From positions 133,776,788-133,840,787 of the forward strand of contig OY744521.1 of NCBI GenBank assembly GCA_963556195.1: a stretch of DNA of 64,000 bases, in the 5' to 3' direction. Below the pieces are notes generated by a model. That model was not told the origin of the DNA. It saw only the letters and a program-made list of their open reading frames with translations, and searched no databases. Shown in pieces: positions 11,491 to 22,926 of this stretch; positions within the stretch are counted from its first letter, which is position 1, and each line of letters starts with the position of its first letter. The position numbers were made by a program, and so were the translations under genes. This DNA is from Sepiola atlantica (Eukaryota; Mollusca; Cephalopoda; Sepiida; Sepiolidae).

Positions 11491-12909
11491 CTATGCACAA
11501 TGCATTGCACCCAAAAGACGACACGGACAGACTCTACGTGAAAAGAAATGAAGGAGGTAGAGGACTGGTAAGTATAGAAGACTGTGTGGAAGACACAAAA
11601 AAAGAGATGGAGGAATATGTAACCCAGAACACGGAAAGACTGATCACCACAGCAAGAGACACCAGCCCAACAAACAACCCCGGAAGTACTGAACCCAGAA
11701 ACAAAAAGACAAGAAAGGAAAAGTGGGAAGAAAAACAACTACATGGACGCTTTATAAGACTCACAAGCGATGAAGCCAATGAAAACAGCTGGGCATGGCT
11801 AAGAAAAGGACACTTGAACAGAGAAACGGAAACTCTGCTGACGGCCGCACAGAACAATGGGATTAGGACAAACTTTATTAAAGCAAAGATAGATAAAACC
11901 CAGGAAAACAGCAAATGCCGACTGTGTGGACAAAGAGACGAAACGATAAATCATATAATAAGTGAATGCAGCAAGCTAGCACAAAGGGAATACAAGAACA
12001 GACATGACAGCATGGGGAAAGAAGTACACCGGGAAATTTGCAAACAACTGAATTTCGAATATGCAAAAAAAACGGTACAAACACAAACCAGAAACTGTAC
12101 TAGAAAACGAAAAACACAAAATCATATGGGATATGAATGTACAAACAGACAAACCCATAACAGCAAGGAGGCCGGGTATGATAATAATCAACAAGAAAGA
12201 AAAATCCTGCCAAATCGTGGACTTTGCCGTTCCAGCAGACCACAAAGTGAAGATCAAAGAGACGGAAAAAAGAAGCAAATATACTGAACTTGCCAGAGAA
12301 TTGAAAGAAATATGGAACATGAAGAAAGTCAGTATAACACCAATAATCATAGGAGCACTAGGAACAGTCCCCCAAAACATGGAGAAAAGACTAGGAGAAA
12401 TAGGAATCAAAGGGATAACTGAGACCATACAAAGGACAGTAATGATCAAAACAGCTACAATCCTGAGAAATGTCCTCTAATGCGGAAACCAACCCACATA
12501 AGCAACGAATGGAGAACAAACACATGGAAGCACAAAACAACAGAACCGTGGAAAATACAACCGCACGGATGAGGCGCAAGCATAGGCTGACGCCACAAAA
12601 ATTATGGACAGAGGGTCGAGGAGGGAAAGCGCAAACCAGACCTCCACTGGAAGAGCGCGGACAGCTCTGGGACCTTGGGAAGGCTTGTTGCCACTCGGGA
12701 CCCAGAGGGGACCGATGGCCCTTATCAGCGGGAAATCGTTGGTAGGTGGCTGTTGCGATTACCGCAAGGTCATCAGCGGTGATGAACGAAACGAGGTGGA
12801 GCATACTGGAGGCCTGAGGAGACTTGTTGTCACTCGGACTCCAGGGAATACCACAGGTTGTCGGCAGTTGCCGACCACTGACGATGACCAGTGTGATAAC
12901 TCCTAGTGA
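11487..12909 (+). mobile_element. TL2: 5'-truncated, nearly intact TL LINE C-terminal half
   Basis: TL2 begins at the post-RT segment (TMHNALHPKDDTDRLYV, GGRGLVSIEDCVED). It is open for 266 codons to 12287 and in the neighbouring frame to 12480. The only break is one extra A in an A8 run at 12065-12072, where TL7 has seven. The knuckle CRLCGQRDETINHIISEC (C-x2-C-x7-H-x4-C) lies at about 11919-11972. The endonuclease region is at about 12170-12250, but the usual RPD reads RPG here, so a catalytic Asp is lost. The 3' UTR runs 12480-12909 and ends GTGTGATAACTCCTAGTGAT, then (ATA)n. Protein-level similarity to TL7 is very high, implying a young copy. Confidence 0.9.
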
Positions 12910-12921
12910 TATAATAATAAT
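12910..12921 (+). repeat. Short (ATA)n seam between TL2 and TL3
   Basis: Four ATA triplets follow the TL2 3' end. Homology to the TL7 5' region begins within about 15 bp (GATACATGTCTGAGAACAAA). Confidence 0.9.
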
Positions 12922-13254
12922 TTAAAAAATATCAAATGATACATGTCTGAGAACAAAACAAATCCCCTATCTCTAAGGAACGAAGATTGGAAGAAGTTAG
13001 AAGTTGAAACAGAGACAGTAAAAAGGTACTCGAGTACATCCCAACAGACACTATCACAGACTTAAACAACTTGATATATGCGGGGGCAAAATCAGTAAGT
13101 ATGAAACTAAGAAAAGAAAATAAACCTCGCCAAAATAATGGACCAACAAAACCTAGATGGGAAATCAGATTGGAAACCCAGATAATCAAACTTCGGAAAA
13201 AACTTACACCGTAAATAGTATGAAAGAAATAGTAAAGCATGGAAAAGCAGACAT

Positions 13255-13536
13255 TTGGTTCACAAGGACATATTGACTAAGAAACATGAAGAATTAAAAC
13301 AAAAGATAGCAGCAATAGATGGAAGACTGAGACGATATAGATACAAATTAGAACAGCAAAAACAGAACAGGACCTTTGAAAACAATGAAATCCAGTTTTA
13401 CAAAAACGTAAAAGGAGAACGAATAGCATCAGAACAACCTGACCCGACAGAGACAAACCACTTCTGGAGCAAGATATGGGAAGATCCTAAAACACACAAC
13501 AAAAATGCCAAGTGGTTCAAAAACATGAAAAAATGA
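13255..13536 (+). pseudogene. TL3 N-terminal domain fragment
   Basis: 93 open codons of Lys/Glu/Gln-rich, helix-prone sequence ending QFYKNVKGE and FWSKIWEDPK. This is the linker ahead of the RT in this LINE group and aligns with TL7 37160-37399. Probably nucleic-acid binding in the parent element (inference). The Met at 13255 is internal, not a true start. Confidence 0.7.
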
Positions 13537-14063
13537 ACTACAGGTAATAGAACAAGGAACAGAAACAGAGATTACCAAAGAAACCATTAAGGATACACTA
13601 AGGAACATGGCAAACTGGAAAGCCCCAGGCTATGATAGAATACATGCATATTGGTTTTAAAACTTCACGACCCTACATGAAAGACTGGCGAAGAAACTGA
13701 GAAGATGTATCTACAAAACAGACATACCAGTGTGGATGACCAAATGGAAGACAGCGCTTATACAAAATAATGGCAAAAAAGAACGATCCAAAGCAACTAC
13801 AGACCAATAACCTGTTTGCCAACAATGTAGAAAATCCTGACGTCACAACTGAGAGAACGAATCAACCAGTCCCTAAACAAACGTGGACTACTCCCCGAAG
13901 AATAAAATTGATACTGTAAAGGAAAGGGAGGGGCGCATGACCTCCTATACATCGATCAAAAGATCCTGAAGGAGGTAAAAACAGAAAACAGAACATATCT
14001 ATGGCATGGATTGACTACAAAAAAGCTTAGTACATAATCCCTCAAGCATGGATAATTGAATGT

Positions 14064-14522
14064 TTGAAAATATACAAAATACCTGAAAGAATGATTAATC
14101 TTATTAAGAAAGCAATGGGAACATGGAGACTGGAACTGACAGCTGGAGGACAACACCTGACTGAGATACAGATACAGAGATGGATCTTCCAAGGAGACTT
14201 CCTATTACCACAACTGTTTATAATAGCTATGATGCCACTTAACTACATACTCAGAAAGTGTGATGCCGGATACAAGTTTACAGACACAGAACTAAGAGTA
14301 AACCACATGGATGACCTGAAACTATTTGCTACAAGCAAAGAAGAACTGGAAAAGCTGATAAATATGACCAGCATCTTCAGCCAGGACATCCAAATGGAAT
14401 TCAGAATAGAAAAGTATGCACTACTAGAAATAAAAAAAGGAAAGCTAGAGACAACAAAGGGCATGGACCTCCCCAACCAAGAGGAAATGAGGGCGCTAGG
14501 CGAACAGGATAGCTACAAATAA
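14064..14522 (+). pseudogene. TL3 reverse transcriptase core fragment
   Basis: 152 open codons covering palm motifs B to D of the TL reverse transcriptase: KAMGTWRLELTAGG, IFQGDF, NYILRKCDAGY, then HMDDLKLFA and FSQDIQMEF. The His in place of Tyr at the active site, together with upstream and downstream frame breaks, marks it as dead. Confidence 0.85.
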
Positions 14523-16362
14523 TCTTGGAGTTCTGGAAGCATACACCATCAAATAAACAGAAATGAAAGAGAAAGTTGGAAAAGAATATTTACGAAGAAC
14601 AAGAAAACTCCTAGAAATGAAATTATATAGCAGCAATCTAGTAACAGAAATACACATATGGGCAGTAGCACTAATAAGATACTTTGGACTATTCATAGGC
14701 TGGATCAAAGAGGAACTCATGCACCTGGATCAGAGGACTAGAAAATTAATGACCATGCACAATGCACTATATCCAAAAGACGATACGGACAGACTCTACA
14801 TCAAAAGAAACAAAGAGGAAAGAGGACTGGTAAGTATATAAGGTTGTGTGGAAGACTCAAAAAAAGAGCTAAAAAAATACATAACTCAACACATGAAAAT
14901 CCTTATCACTGCATCCAGAGACACCGTTCCAACGAACAACTTGGGAAGCACCGAAACCAGAAACAGAACGACAAGAAAAAAAGGGGGATGAAAAAAAAAC
15001 TACATGGACACTTCAGAATACTGAAAAGAGAAGAAACCAACGAAAATAACTGGGCATGGCTTAGAAAAGAACACTTAAACAAAGAAACGGAATCTTTACT
15101 GATGGCTGCACAGGACAATGCAATTAGGACATTAAATCTAAAATAGATAACACCCATGAAAACGGTAAATGGAGACTGTGTGGACAGAGAGACGAAACAG
15201 TAAATCATATAATAAGTGAATGTAGCAAATTAGCCCAAAAAGAATACAAGAACAGGCATGACTGTGTGGGGAAAGCAGTACACCGGGAACTGTGCAAACA
15301 ATTGAATTTCGAATACGCAGATAAATGTTACAAACATAAACCCGAAAACTTCCGGAAAAGGAAAAACACAAAACCAGCTGAGATGTGGATATACAAACAG
15401 ACAAACTCATACAATAAAGGAGACCGGATGTTATAAAAATCAATAAGAAGGAAACATCTTAAAAAATCGTAGACTTCGGCGTACCAACAGATCACAAAGT
15501 GAACATAAAAAACGAAGAAAATACACGGAACTAGCCAGAGAACTGGAAGGAATATGGAGCATGAAGAAAGTCAGTATCATACCAATAGTCGTAGGAGCAC
15601 TAGGAACAATCCAAAATAACCTGGAAAAAAGACTGGGAGAAGCTGAAATCAAAGGGATCATTGTAACTATACAAAGTACAGCAATGATCAAAACACTACA
15701 CTCTTAAGAGAAAATATTGAATGCGCTAACTAACCCGCATAAGTTACGAAGGGTCACACGGAATCTACAACAGGAAGAAAACAAAACCACAGAAAGAACA
15801 CATCACAAACGAAGAAACAATAAATGCAAGAAACATCGCTTTATAAGCTCACCCCCCCCCCCCTACCAATAAATTACACCGGCCTCTACTGGCACGACAC
15901 AAAAATCAACCAATGAACATAAATAGCAAGAAACACCATCAGCTCCCCCAAAGTAAATACATTTTTAAAAAATAATACCCCCCCCCCCAAAAAAAAATAA
16001 ATAAAAAATATTTTAAGAAAAATTTAATTTGACACCACACAAAATATTTGCATAGGGTCAAGGAGTATGAGAAGACCGAGGAGGAACAACACAAACCAGA
16101 TCTCCACTCGAAGTGCAGATACTGGTGGGACATTGCGGAGGCTTATTGCCACTCACATCCCAGAGAACACCAATGGTCCTTACCAGCGATAAATCAATCG
16201 TGAACGGCTGTTGTGATACTGCAAGTTTATTTGCGGTGGATATCGAAAAGAGGTGGAGAATACTGGAAATCCTGGGAGACTTGTTTCCAGGCAGACTCCA
16301 GGGAATACGACCGGTTGTCGGTGAGCAATCGCTGATGACCTGTGTGAGAACTACTGGTAGAA

Positions 16363-16363
16363 C

Positions 16364-16449
<86 letters not shown>
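16363..16449 (+). repeat. (TAA)28 seam between TL3 and TL4
   Basis: About 28 perfect TAA units lie between the TL3 3' end and the TL4 5' truncation point. Long poly-Tyr and poly-Ile frames on the minus strand come from it. Confidence 0.98.
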
Positions 16450-17021
16450 TTGTATCAAGGGGAAGACTAAGAGTATACAACGGACGGAAATATTTGAAAC
16501 ATCTGAAATATCAAGAAACTCCTCGAATTGGGAAACCAACCCACATCAACTACGAACGCTAACCATCCACAAAGATGTTGCAACAGATATAAAATAAAAA
16601 CATGGAAGGATAACCAAGGGAACTAAAACTGAAAGAGATTTCATAAACTGTCCCCCTAAAAACAGAATTTGATTGCACCAGCCTCGGCTAATACCACACA
16701 AAATGGTTGTTAAAGGTAAAGAAGTACTGAAAGATGGGGAGCACTAACAAGTTCTTCACTGAATGAGTATGGATAGTACGGGGACATTGGGAAGACTTAT
16801 GTCCAACCAAATCACAGAGAAAACGAATGGGCGTTACCAGCGAGAAATCAATTGCACGCAGCTGTTGCGAAAACGAAAAATTATTTGCAATTTTTATCGA
16901 AAGAGAAAGAGAGTGCCAGAAATCTTAGAAAACGTGTTGCTACCCAGATCTTAGGAAACACCACCGGTGATTGTCAATGAGCAATCACTGATGATGACAT
17001 GTGTGAAAACTCCTAGGGGAT
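16450..17021 (+). mobile_element. TL4: 5'-truncated TL LINE, mostly 3' UTR
   Basis: The first 90 bp correspond to the extreme C-terminus (RNSSNWETNP against RNVLECGNQP in TL7). The rest is 3' UTR, with GGGAAGACTTATGTC, GGCGTTACCAGCGAGAAATC and GAGCAATCACTGATGATGAC. The end GTGTGAAAACTCCTAGGGGA runs into (TAA)4. No coding potential remains. Confidence 0.85.
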
Positions 17022-17034
17022 TAATAATAATAAT
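17022..17034 (+). repeat. (TAA)4 seam between TL4 and TL5
   Basis: Four TAA triplets between the TL4 3' end and RT-homologous sequence of TL5. Confidence 0.85.
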
Positions 17035-17490
17035 ACAAGCCAAAAGTGTAAACTTATTAAAGAGAACAATTTAAAGATGAAAACATGAACTGACAGTTTG
17101 AGGATAACGTCTGGTAGGGATAAAACATTCACCGATATTGACATAAGATTCAATAAAGGCGACACATTTAACGATAAACATAAAATATTTACTCACCTCG
17201 CGCATGAAGATTATCTAAAATGACTAGAAAAACAGCTATAAACAGTTATAGATACAATGTGAATAATTAGTCAGACTATAGCAATCGATTTGGCCATAAA
17301 ATATATGCACTACCTGATAAAAAGAAGAAACAGTTCAGGAAAATGAAAGTAATGAAATGTACGTTGTAACTTTAGAAACAGGGTTAAAACAAAAATAGTA
17401 GGGGAAAACTACCACACGTATTAAGATAGAAACACGTTTACTAAACAAAATATACAATGTGAACGGGGTAATTTAGAAATTTAAACTGAC
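17035..17490 (+). mobile_element. TL5: strongly decayed TL RT fragment
   Basis: DNA-level similarity to the TL RT begins right after the TAA seam. 17075-17130 matches the motif around ACATGGAGACT-ACTGACAG, and TDIDIRFNKGDTF resembles DIKIQRAIFQGDSL. 17225-17340 matches the region coding QDIQMEFGIEKCALLEIK (for example GCACTACCTGATAAAAAGAAG). Similarity fades after about 17400 and the end is not defined. It is the oldest-looking unit at the 3' side of the stack. Confidence 0.55.
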
Positions 17491-17984
17491 ATTTAGAAAG
17501 AGAGTCCAAGGAGATCTCATTAGTCCAAGTTCTTTTCATAGAGAAAATAAACAAATCCGTTCTACCTATCCAGGTATTATATTACATTTTCACATTTAAG
17601 AGTCATACCTTCTCTGTTTTGTGTTTTATATCTAACTTTTATGTTGGTTGCCCGCCTCGTTCTCGAAGTGTGTTTCGAGAACGGTAAAAACGAACACATC
17701 GAGCAAAAAAAACAGTATTAGTATCTTCTTCGTCGCTATATCTTTTTACATGGTGTACTGCCTTTTTATGCAGCCATTTCGTATCCTTTATTGGTATTCT
17801 AAATTTCGTATCCGTATTTTTAATCATATCACCACTTCAATGTTCTGTCCCTATACATACGACTGTAGCAATATATTTGATGTACGTTTTTCATTTCAGA
17901 TCTTGAGTTAATCAGTCTAAGAAGCTTATCAACGCAAGTGGTTTCCTAAATGAGATAGTCATTCATTTCAACTGGGGTATATTT
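17491..17984. other. Unrecognised DNA with a small hairpin
   Basis: At 17657-17682 CGTTCTCGAA and TTCGAGAACG form a 10-bp stem with a six-base loop. No run of Ts follows and it is not tRNA-like. Otherwise nothing is recognised. Confidence 0.5.
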
Positions 17985-18330
17985 AGCATCCGAGCGTTGA
18001 TGGTGAAAAGAGAGAAACTTTATTTAGATGGTTTCCAAGTTGATGGAAAGCATCTCATGCAAGCAATGATCGAACAGTTTTGTCAGAATAGGTGCTATTT
18101 TTGGTTGCATCTTCTTAAGCACTATGACTGGAATTGTGTCTGGACTAGTTACCTTCCTGGCATCAAGGTCCTTGATAATTTTGGCAATCTCCCGGACAGA
18201 TATATGGATGTCGCTCAGAGTGGACGTAGTGATAAGGGGAATTCATGAAGTAGGCTGCCCTGATTGAAAAGAGAGACATTTTATGCAAATCTATTTGCGA
18301 AAAGTTTGGCTTCATCGAATGCTTAAGCGA
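17985..18330 (-). mobile_element. JK2: Jockey-type LINE fragment, start of RT
   Basis: Minus-strand translation near 18240-18020 gives SDIHISVREIAKIIKDLDAR, followed by SPDTIPVIVLKKMQPKIA and LTKLFDHCL. This is the N-terminal RT block of Jockey-type LINEs (normally K-x-SGPDGIP and VVLKKC-x-PEL). Upstream on the same strand, KLFANRFA is the usual preceding segment. The fragment ends near the block normally followed by PS-C-WK. One or two frame changes are present. Confidence 0.75.
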
Positions 18331-18589
18331 TAACCTCTGATTAGTTGATGATGGTTAGAATTGTAGTGTTAACAGGTTTCTCGACTATATGTTTTATTCG
18401 CCAAAGCTCGCGGGAACCAACCTCTACCCAGCCACTCTATAATTAACCGATTGAACATATGACTCTTTCGCGTTTTCTATAACTCTTTCAAAGGCGCTTT
18501 AGATTCTGGGCATCTACTCGTTGAACACAATTGAAATATGATTTGGTAAGCAATTGCAACGGCGCATTCAGGGGTGCATCGTGGTTTCT
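18331..18589. other. Gap between JK2 and TL6
   Basis: May be the decayed 3' part of TL6 on the minus strand, but I cannot align it with confidence. Confidence 0.4.
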
Positions 18590-19335
18590 GTTGAGATTTA
18601 TGTTCTCCCTCGTCGACTATTTAACACGTGAACTGCTGTAAAGGCGAAATCTACAATTTAGCAGAGATTCGTTCTTCCTATTTAAAATATCACGTTCCGT
18701 CTTCTAGCCTGGATGAGTTTATCCGCCTATCTCCATGTTACGGAGAGTTTCGTAGATTTAACTGTCAATCATCTCTTCAGTTAGTGTTATAGACCGTTTT
18801 TCTAATTCGTCAGACTCCAGGCGTTTCTTAGTTTCTATTCGACTGCCTTTCCCAGGCAGTTTTGTGTGTTTTGTATTTTTTGGAGCTTATTTGCTGCATT
18901 CACTTATGTGATTTACTGTTTCGTGTCTTAATGCAAAAAGTCTATATTTATTGTTTTCCTGGGTTGTGTCTATCTTAACTTCGATACGGTTCGTAATGTG
19001 CACCTACTTTTGTCTGCTGGCCGTGACGATCCTGTTTCCAGGTTAATATATCTTTTTCGTGTGTTTTTTGTACGTCTCCGCAATCCGGAGTCTTATAAAT
19101 CGTCCATGTAGCTGCTACGTTTTCCATGTTTTCACCAACTTTTCCCAACGTTCGCTGTTTCCTGTAGTGTGCTTTTTAGCGATGTTTCTTTTTGCAGCAA
19201 TGGTCAATTTTTATGTTTTCGTTTATGCATTTTTGTTAGTCCTTTTTTGTCACGTGATCTACAGTCTTCGATACGTATGCGTTCTTTTCAGCCCTCTCTA
19301 TCTTTGAAGTGGAAATTTCTAATACCATATGTAGC
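18590..19335 (-). mobile_element. TL6: inverted, diverged TL LINE fragment
   Basis: The reverse complement of 19310-18590 aligns along its whole length with the TL C-terminal half. CGAAGACTGT (SIEDC region), CTACATGGACGATTTATAAG (LHGRFIR) and GAAACAGTAAATCACATAAG (ETVNHI-SEC) appear in order. They are followed by GATTTCGCC-TTACAGCAG, the DFAVPAD segment of the endonuclease. The first knuckle cysteines are lost. It is the only TL copy on the minus strand, and no TAA seam is visible at its ends. Confidence 0.75.
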
Positions 19336-20244
19336 AGTAGCATGACGAAAGGTCTATTTTATCTTATATGTACACGTCATCCCTTGCATAACAATAATTT
19401 GTGATTTGGTTGGCGAAAACAGGCACCTCCAAACTCGTGCATAGATATACGGCGATAAGCGCATCACTGCACATGCACACTACTAATTTCCGTTAAAAGC
19501 TGGAGGCGCACAAAATTTAACAGTTCGAGTCGAGACATAAATGTAGATAGACTGTCGTTTTCTTTTCACCTCTCATCATCAACATGAGGATGAGAAGCGG
19601 GAATAAACTTACAACTAACTGAGGCTATACTCTATTCTCATTACAATGTCTGTTTATTAGGCAACCTAACTTACACGTTTACGCCCTCGTATTCTTTATG
19701 TTTTAGTGGAATAATGAATTGATTTCGGTTATTATAATGTAGAACGTTGGTGCTTTCTTTCGAACTATGGTTACTCTTTTCTTATTCAAGTCGTATTATA
19801 GGGACACGGGCGACTCATCAAAATGTCTATCTCCTGTCTCACCACTCTCAACCAACACAAGTAGGATTTCTCTCACATACATTCTACAGAAACATCTTCC
19901 ACCAATTTACACATTGTTCGGGTGTTGTGTGATTGTGCATTGCATCGTTTCTCAGAATATGTGATTTCTGACAGTGTAATTGCCCTTTAGCTCGTGCAAT
20001 GTATCCTCTATATTCTTGTTCTATTTTGATGTCAACTTATATGTAATTCGTTCCCGCCACTTGTTTATGTTAGTTTCGGCACGCGAGAATGTTTCCTTAG
20101 TTGTTTAGTTGTGCCGGGCATAGTATCGTGTTAATCCAGCCTTTGGCCCCAATAATTTATTCAAGTGGAATCCCTGTTCGTTGAAACTCTTCCTAGAATA
20201 TTATTTTAGAAACGGTGCCTTGCTTTTTTTCTTATTTTCCTTGT
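19336..20244. other. Unrecognised DNA
   Basis: No element or gene recognised. Two overlapping 60-codon frames near 19747-19964 look accidental. Confidence 0.5.
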
Positions 20245-20394
<150 letters not shown>

Positions 20395-21710
20395 GCTGTT
20401 GCATGTTAATGGTGTGCCTCTTATCTTTCTCGTCATTCATATATATTCACAATCTCTCCTCGGTTTAAATTTTTTTTCGAGGTAAAGGTGGCGAATAAGC
20501 TGATGTCTTTAGTGTCGTATTCTGTTCTGTTGTTGAGTTGTTATCTTGCAGAAAATGTCAGCGTGTTGTTTTTTTCTTGCTGGCCTTAATTGTTTTTTTT
20601 TTCTTTTTAGCGCTTATCGGCATGTCTATTTCTTTTAGCATTTTCTACTGTTGTTTTGCTTTTTTGTTACCTGGTTTTCTCTCTACTCCTCCTTCCCCAT
20701 CGTTCATCGATTCTCTCTTCCTTCGAACACGCGTTCTCTAATTAATGGATAATTAGTCGCCTGTCGTGTAAGTAGCGACAAAGTGCAGGTGCACGTTTTA
20801 CGAGAAGCGAGAAATGAAATTGGTTGGCAATTTGCTGAACGTGAGCAAAGAAGTGCATTTGCTATAATCCAAGAAAAGGGGGTTTACGATATTCCAATAG
20901 GACTTGACGAAATATAACTCGTCAGTGATAGAGTAGAATAGAAAGAGATATGGGGAGAGAGAAAAACAATAATAATATTCTTAAAATGCGTCAATTTAAT
21001 TTGATATTTCCAAGTCGAGCGAGATAGAGCAATAGAAATGTTATTTCGAACTTGAAGCTTACACATCGAGTAAAACGTCATTACACAAACCATTAAACTT
21101 AAGCGTGGCAGACCTAAGAACAGAGCTGTAAAAAAGTTGTCCATTCAATCTGTGCGTTTAACGATGTACACGTTATTTCATTCATGATTAAAGGGAGTTT
21201 GAATTAACTACTAGACACAATCATTAGGTGTATTCGGTCTCTCAGTACAAGGGTTTGTCAGGACAACCGGACATGAGGATACTTACCCCTACAAGTAAAC
21301 TCTGACCAAACATTCAACATTACATAGTATCCGCAGCACAAATAATATCCCCTCATACGAGTAATAGTGCATCTTCTCCTAGTTATGTTACCTCAAGTAA
21401 CACCACGTAGTCCTGGAATCCAGTAAGACCAACAGACCACAAGAAAGATATACTATGACATACTTGACTCGTCAGTTGGGGAGAGAAGTAACGTATTATT
21501 CTTAACTTTTTTACTAACTCAATGTTTGAGAAATAAAGGAGAATTTTAATAGAATATTCGGGTATCTATGTATCTCATATAGAGATCAAGTATAAACCCC
21601 AGGAAGGGGCCCCTTTATTTCTGAGAACTTCGACTGAAGTAAAATGAAACATGAAGAGAGAGTAATAATACTATAACTCGGTGGATAATGTTATCTTGTT
21701 ATTTTATATT
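20395..21710. other. Unrecognised DNA
   Basis: No gene identified. A plus-strand reading near 21095-21130 gives KLKRGRPKNRAVKK, which looks like an AT-hook, but it has no supporting frame context. Confidence 0.5.
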
Positions 21711-21733
21711 GTTCATATATATATAAATATATG

Positions 21734-21764
<31 letters not shown>

Positions 21765-21769
21765 GCATG

Positions 21770-21826
<57 letters not shown>

Positions 21827-21841
21827 ATATATATATATATG
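21711..21841 (+). repeat. (TA)n array with ATAAATAT/ATGTAT interruptions
   Basis: An interrupted first half (TATAAATATATG words) and a purer second half. Confidence 0.95.
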
Positions 21842-22860
21842 CAATATTATCGTAAATATTAAGATTAATTAATTAATGTGATGTAATAACAAAAAATAAT
21901 AAAACGTTCTTTCAAATATTTTGTTCATATGTTTTTAATGTAATTTAAATGAAAACTATTAGTTTTAAAAATTACAAGAGATTAATATTACAGATATGTA
22001 ATGTGAGTTATATGCTTAAAAGAGAGCTTAATTAATAATCGGGGAATGGTTGATAGTGTTTTGCTTCTTTTAACTATAGAATAAATATAAAATGTGATCT
22101 AGATTTTCTGTTTCTAGAATTATTAATGCTCTATCTATCTATTTTTAAGCAAATGAGTAAGCAAATAGTGATACTGACTATAATCGATGAATATAAGAGT
22201 TTAGAAATAGAGACATGTTTAAGTCGTTGTGGTTCCATCGTTTTCAAAGTTTGGAAAGAGTTAAACCTTATAGAAGGAAAAGCACCGCGATTAGCAAAAT
22301 ACAATGAAAACACCTGACTTACTTCGGCAATTACATAACACTTTTGGCAATATTATCGAGCATCGATTGCAAGAGAACACTGTGAGCTAGAAAAGGTAAT
22401 CTGATATATCTTCCACAAATATATCATATAAAAGTATTATGTTATAAGTAAATGTTTTCATCCCAGAAAAAAACTGCTAAATAAGCTCACACACCTTGGA
22501 AATGAAAAGCCGTTGTTCGATGATTACTAACATCTGGCGTTCAACCTGCCGGAATTTTAAATTATTGTGTAGTTTTGTTGAGAAAAAAGGCTTACACTTT
22601 AATACAACTAAATACTCCCTAAATGTGTCCATAGTAAGATTAATGTCTAATTTGAAAAACAACCTACTAACTGATCCTAGCTTGTAAGCGATTTATATTG
22701 CACATACTGAAGCTGAAAGAGACTGATGTATGAAATTCCACTACAATATATTATCCTTACCATCAAAAACGTGTTTTCAATAAGAGGACATTATTTCCTG
22801 CTAGATTTATTTAGTCATTTACGAGTATATATGAAGAGGTCGTCAAATAATTTAAGTAAC

Positions 22861-22865
<5 letters not shown>
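21842..22865. other. Unrecognised AT-rich DNA
   Basis: Several frames of 60-66 codons on both strands (for example 22126-22317) have no recognisable domain. AATTAATTAAT occurs near 21866. Confidence 0.5.

Positions 22866-22925
<60 letters not shown>
22866..22925 (+). repeat. (TA)n microsatellite
   Basis: About 30 uninterrupted TA units. Confidence 0.98.

Positions 22926-22926
<1 letters not shown>

Larger units (their letters stand above)
12922..16362 (+). mobile_element. TL3: long TL LINE copy, heavily mutated
   Basis: TL3 is collinear with TL7 over its whole length. The N-terminal basic, probably coiled-coil region lies at 12960-13540 (KLRRYRYKLEQQKQNRTF type, then FWSKIWE). The RT region is at 13540-14520: NWKAPG near 13617, motif A-like AWIDYKKA near 14005, and IFQGDFLLPQLF in place of the usual SPLLF. 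The active site is HMDD at about 14307, so the first residue of the usual YMDD is changed. The post-RT part is 14560-15150, the damaged knuckle is near 15170-15225 (WRLCGQRDETVNHIISEC, first Cys lost), and the endonuclease follows at 15400-15560. The 3' UTR is 15720-16362, with C10 runs at about 15850 and 15980. Many frameshifts. The 3' end CTGGTAGAACA joins (TAA)28. Confidence 0.88.

Noticed and set aside
11430..12804. Hydrophobic minus-strand frames (up to 157 codons) resembling membrane proteins
   Set aside because: They are antisense to the TL LINE coding strand. Equivalent frames recur opposite every TL copy (for example 39102-39746), which shows they are shadows.
17657..17682. 10-bp stem hairpin as a terminator or tRNA arm
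   Set aside because: No T-run, no cloverleaf and no adjacent gene. A hairpin of this size is expected by chance in 64 kb.
17997..18248. 83-codon plus-strand frame
   Set aside because: Antisense to the JK2 reverse transcriptase fragment, which has the family motifs.
21095..21135. AT-hook-like KLKRGRPKNRAVKK
   Set aside because: Only a short reading in one frame, with stops nearby and no neighbouring domain. Such GRP motifs arise easily by chance.
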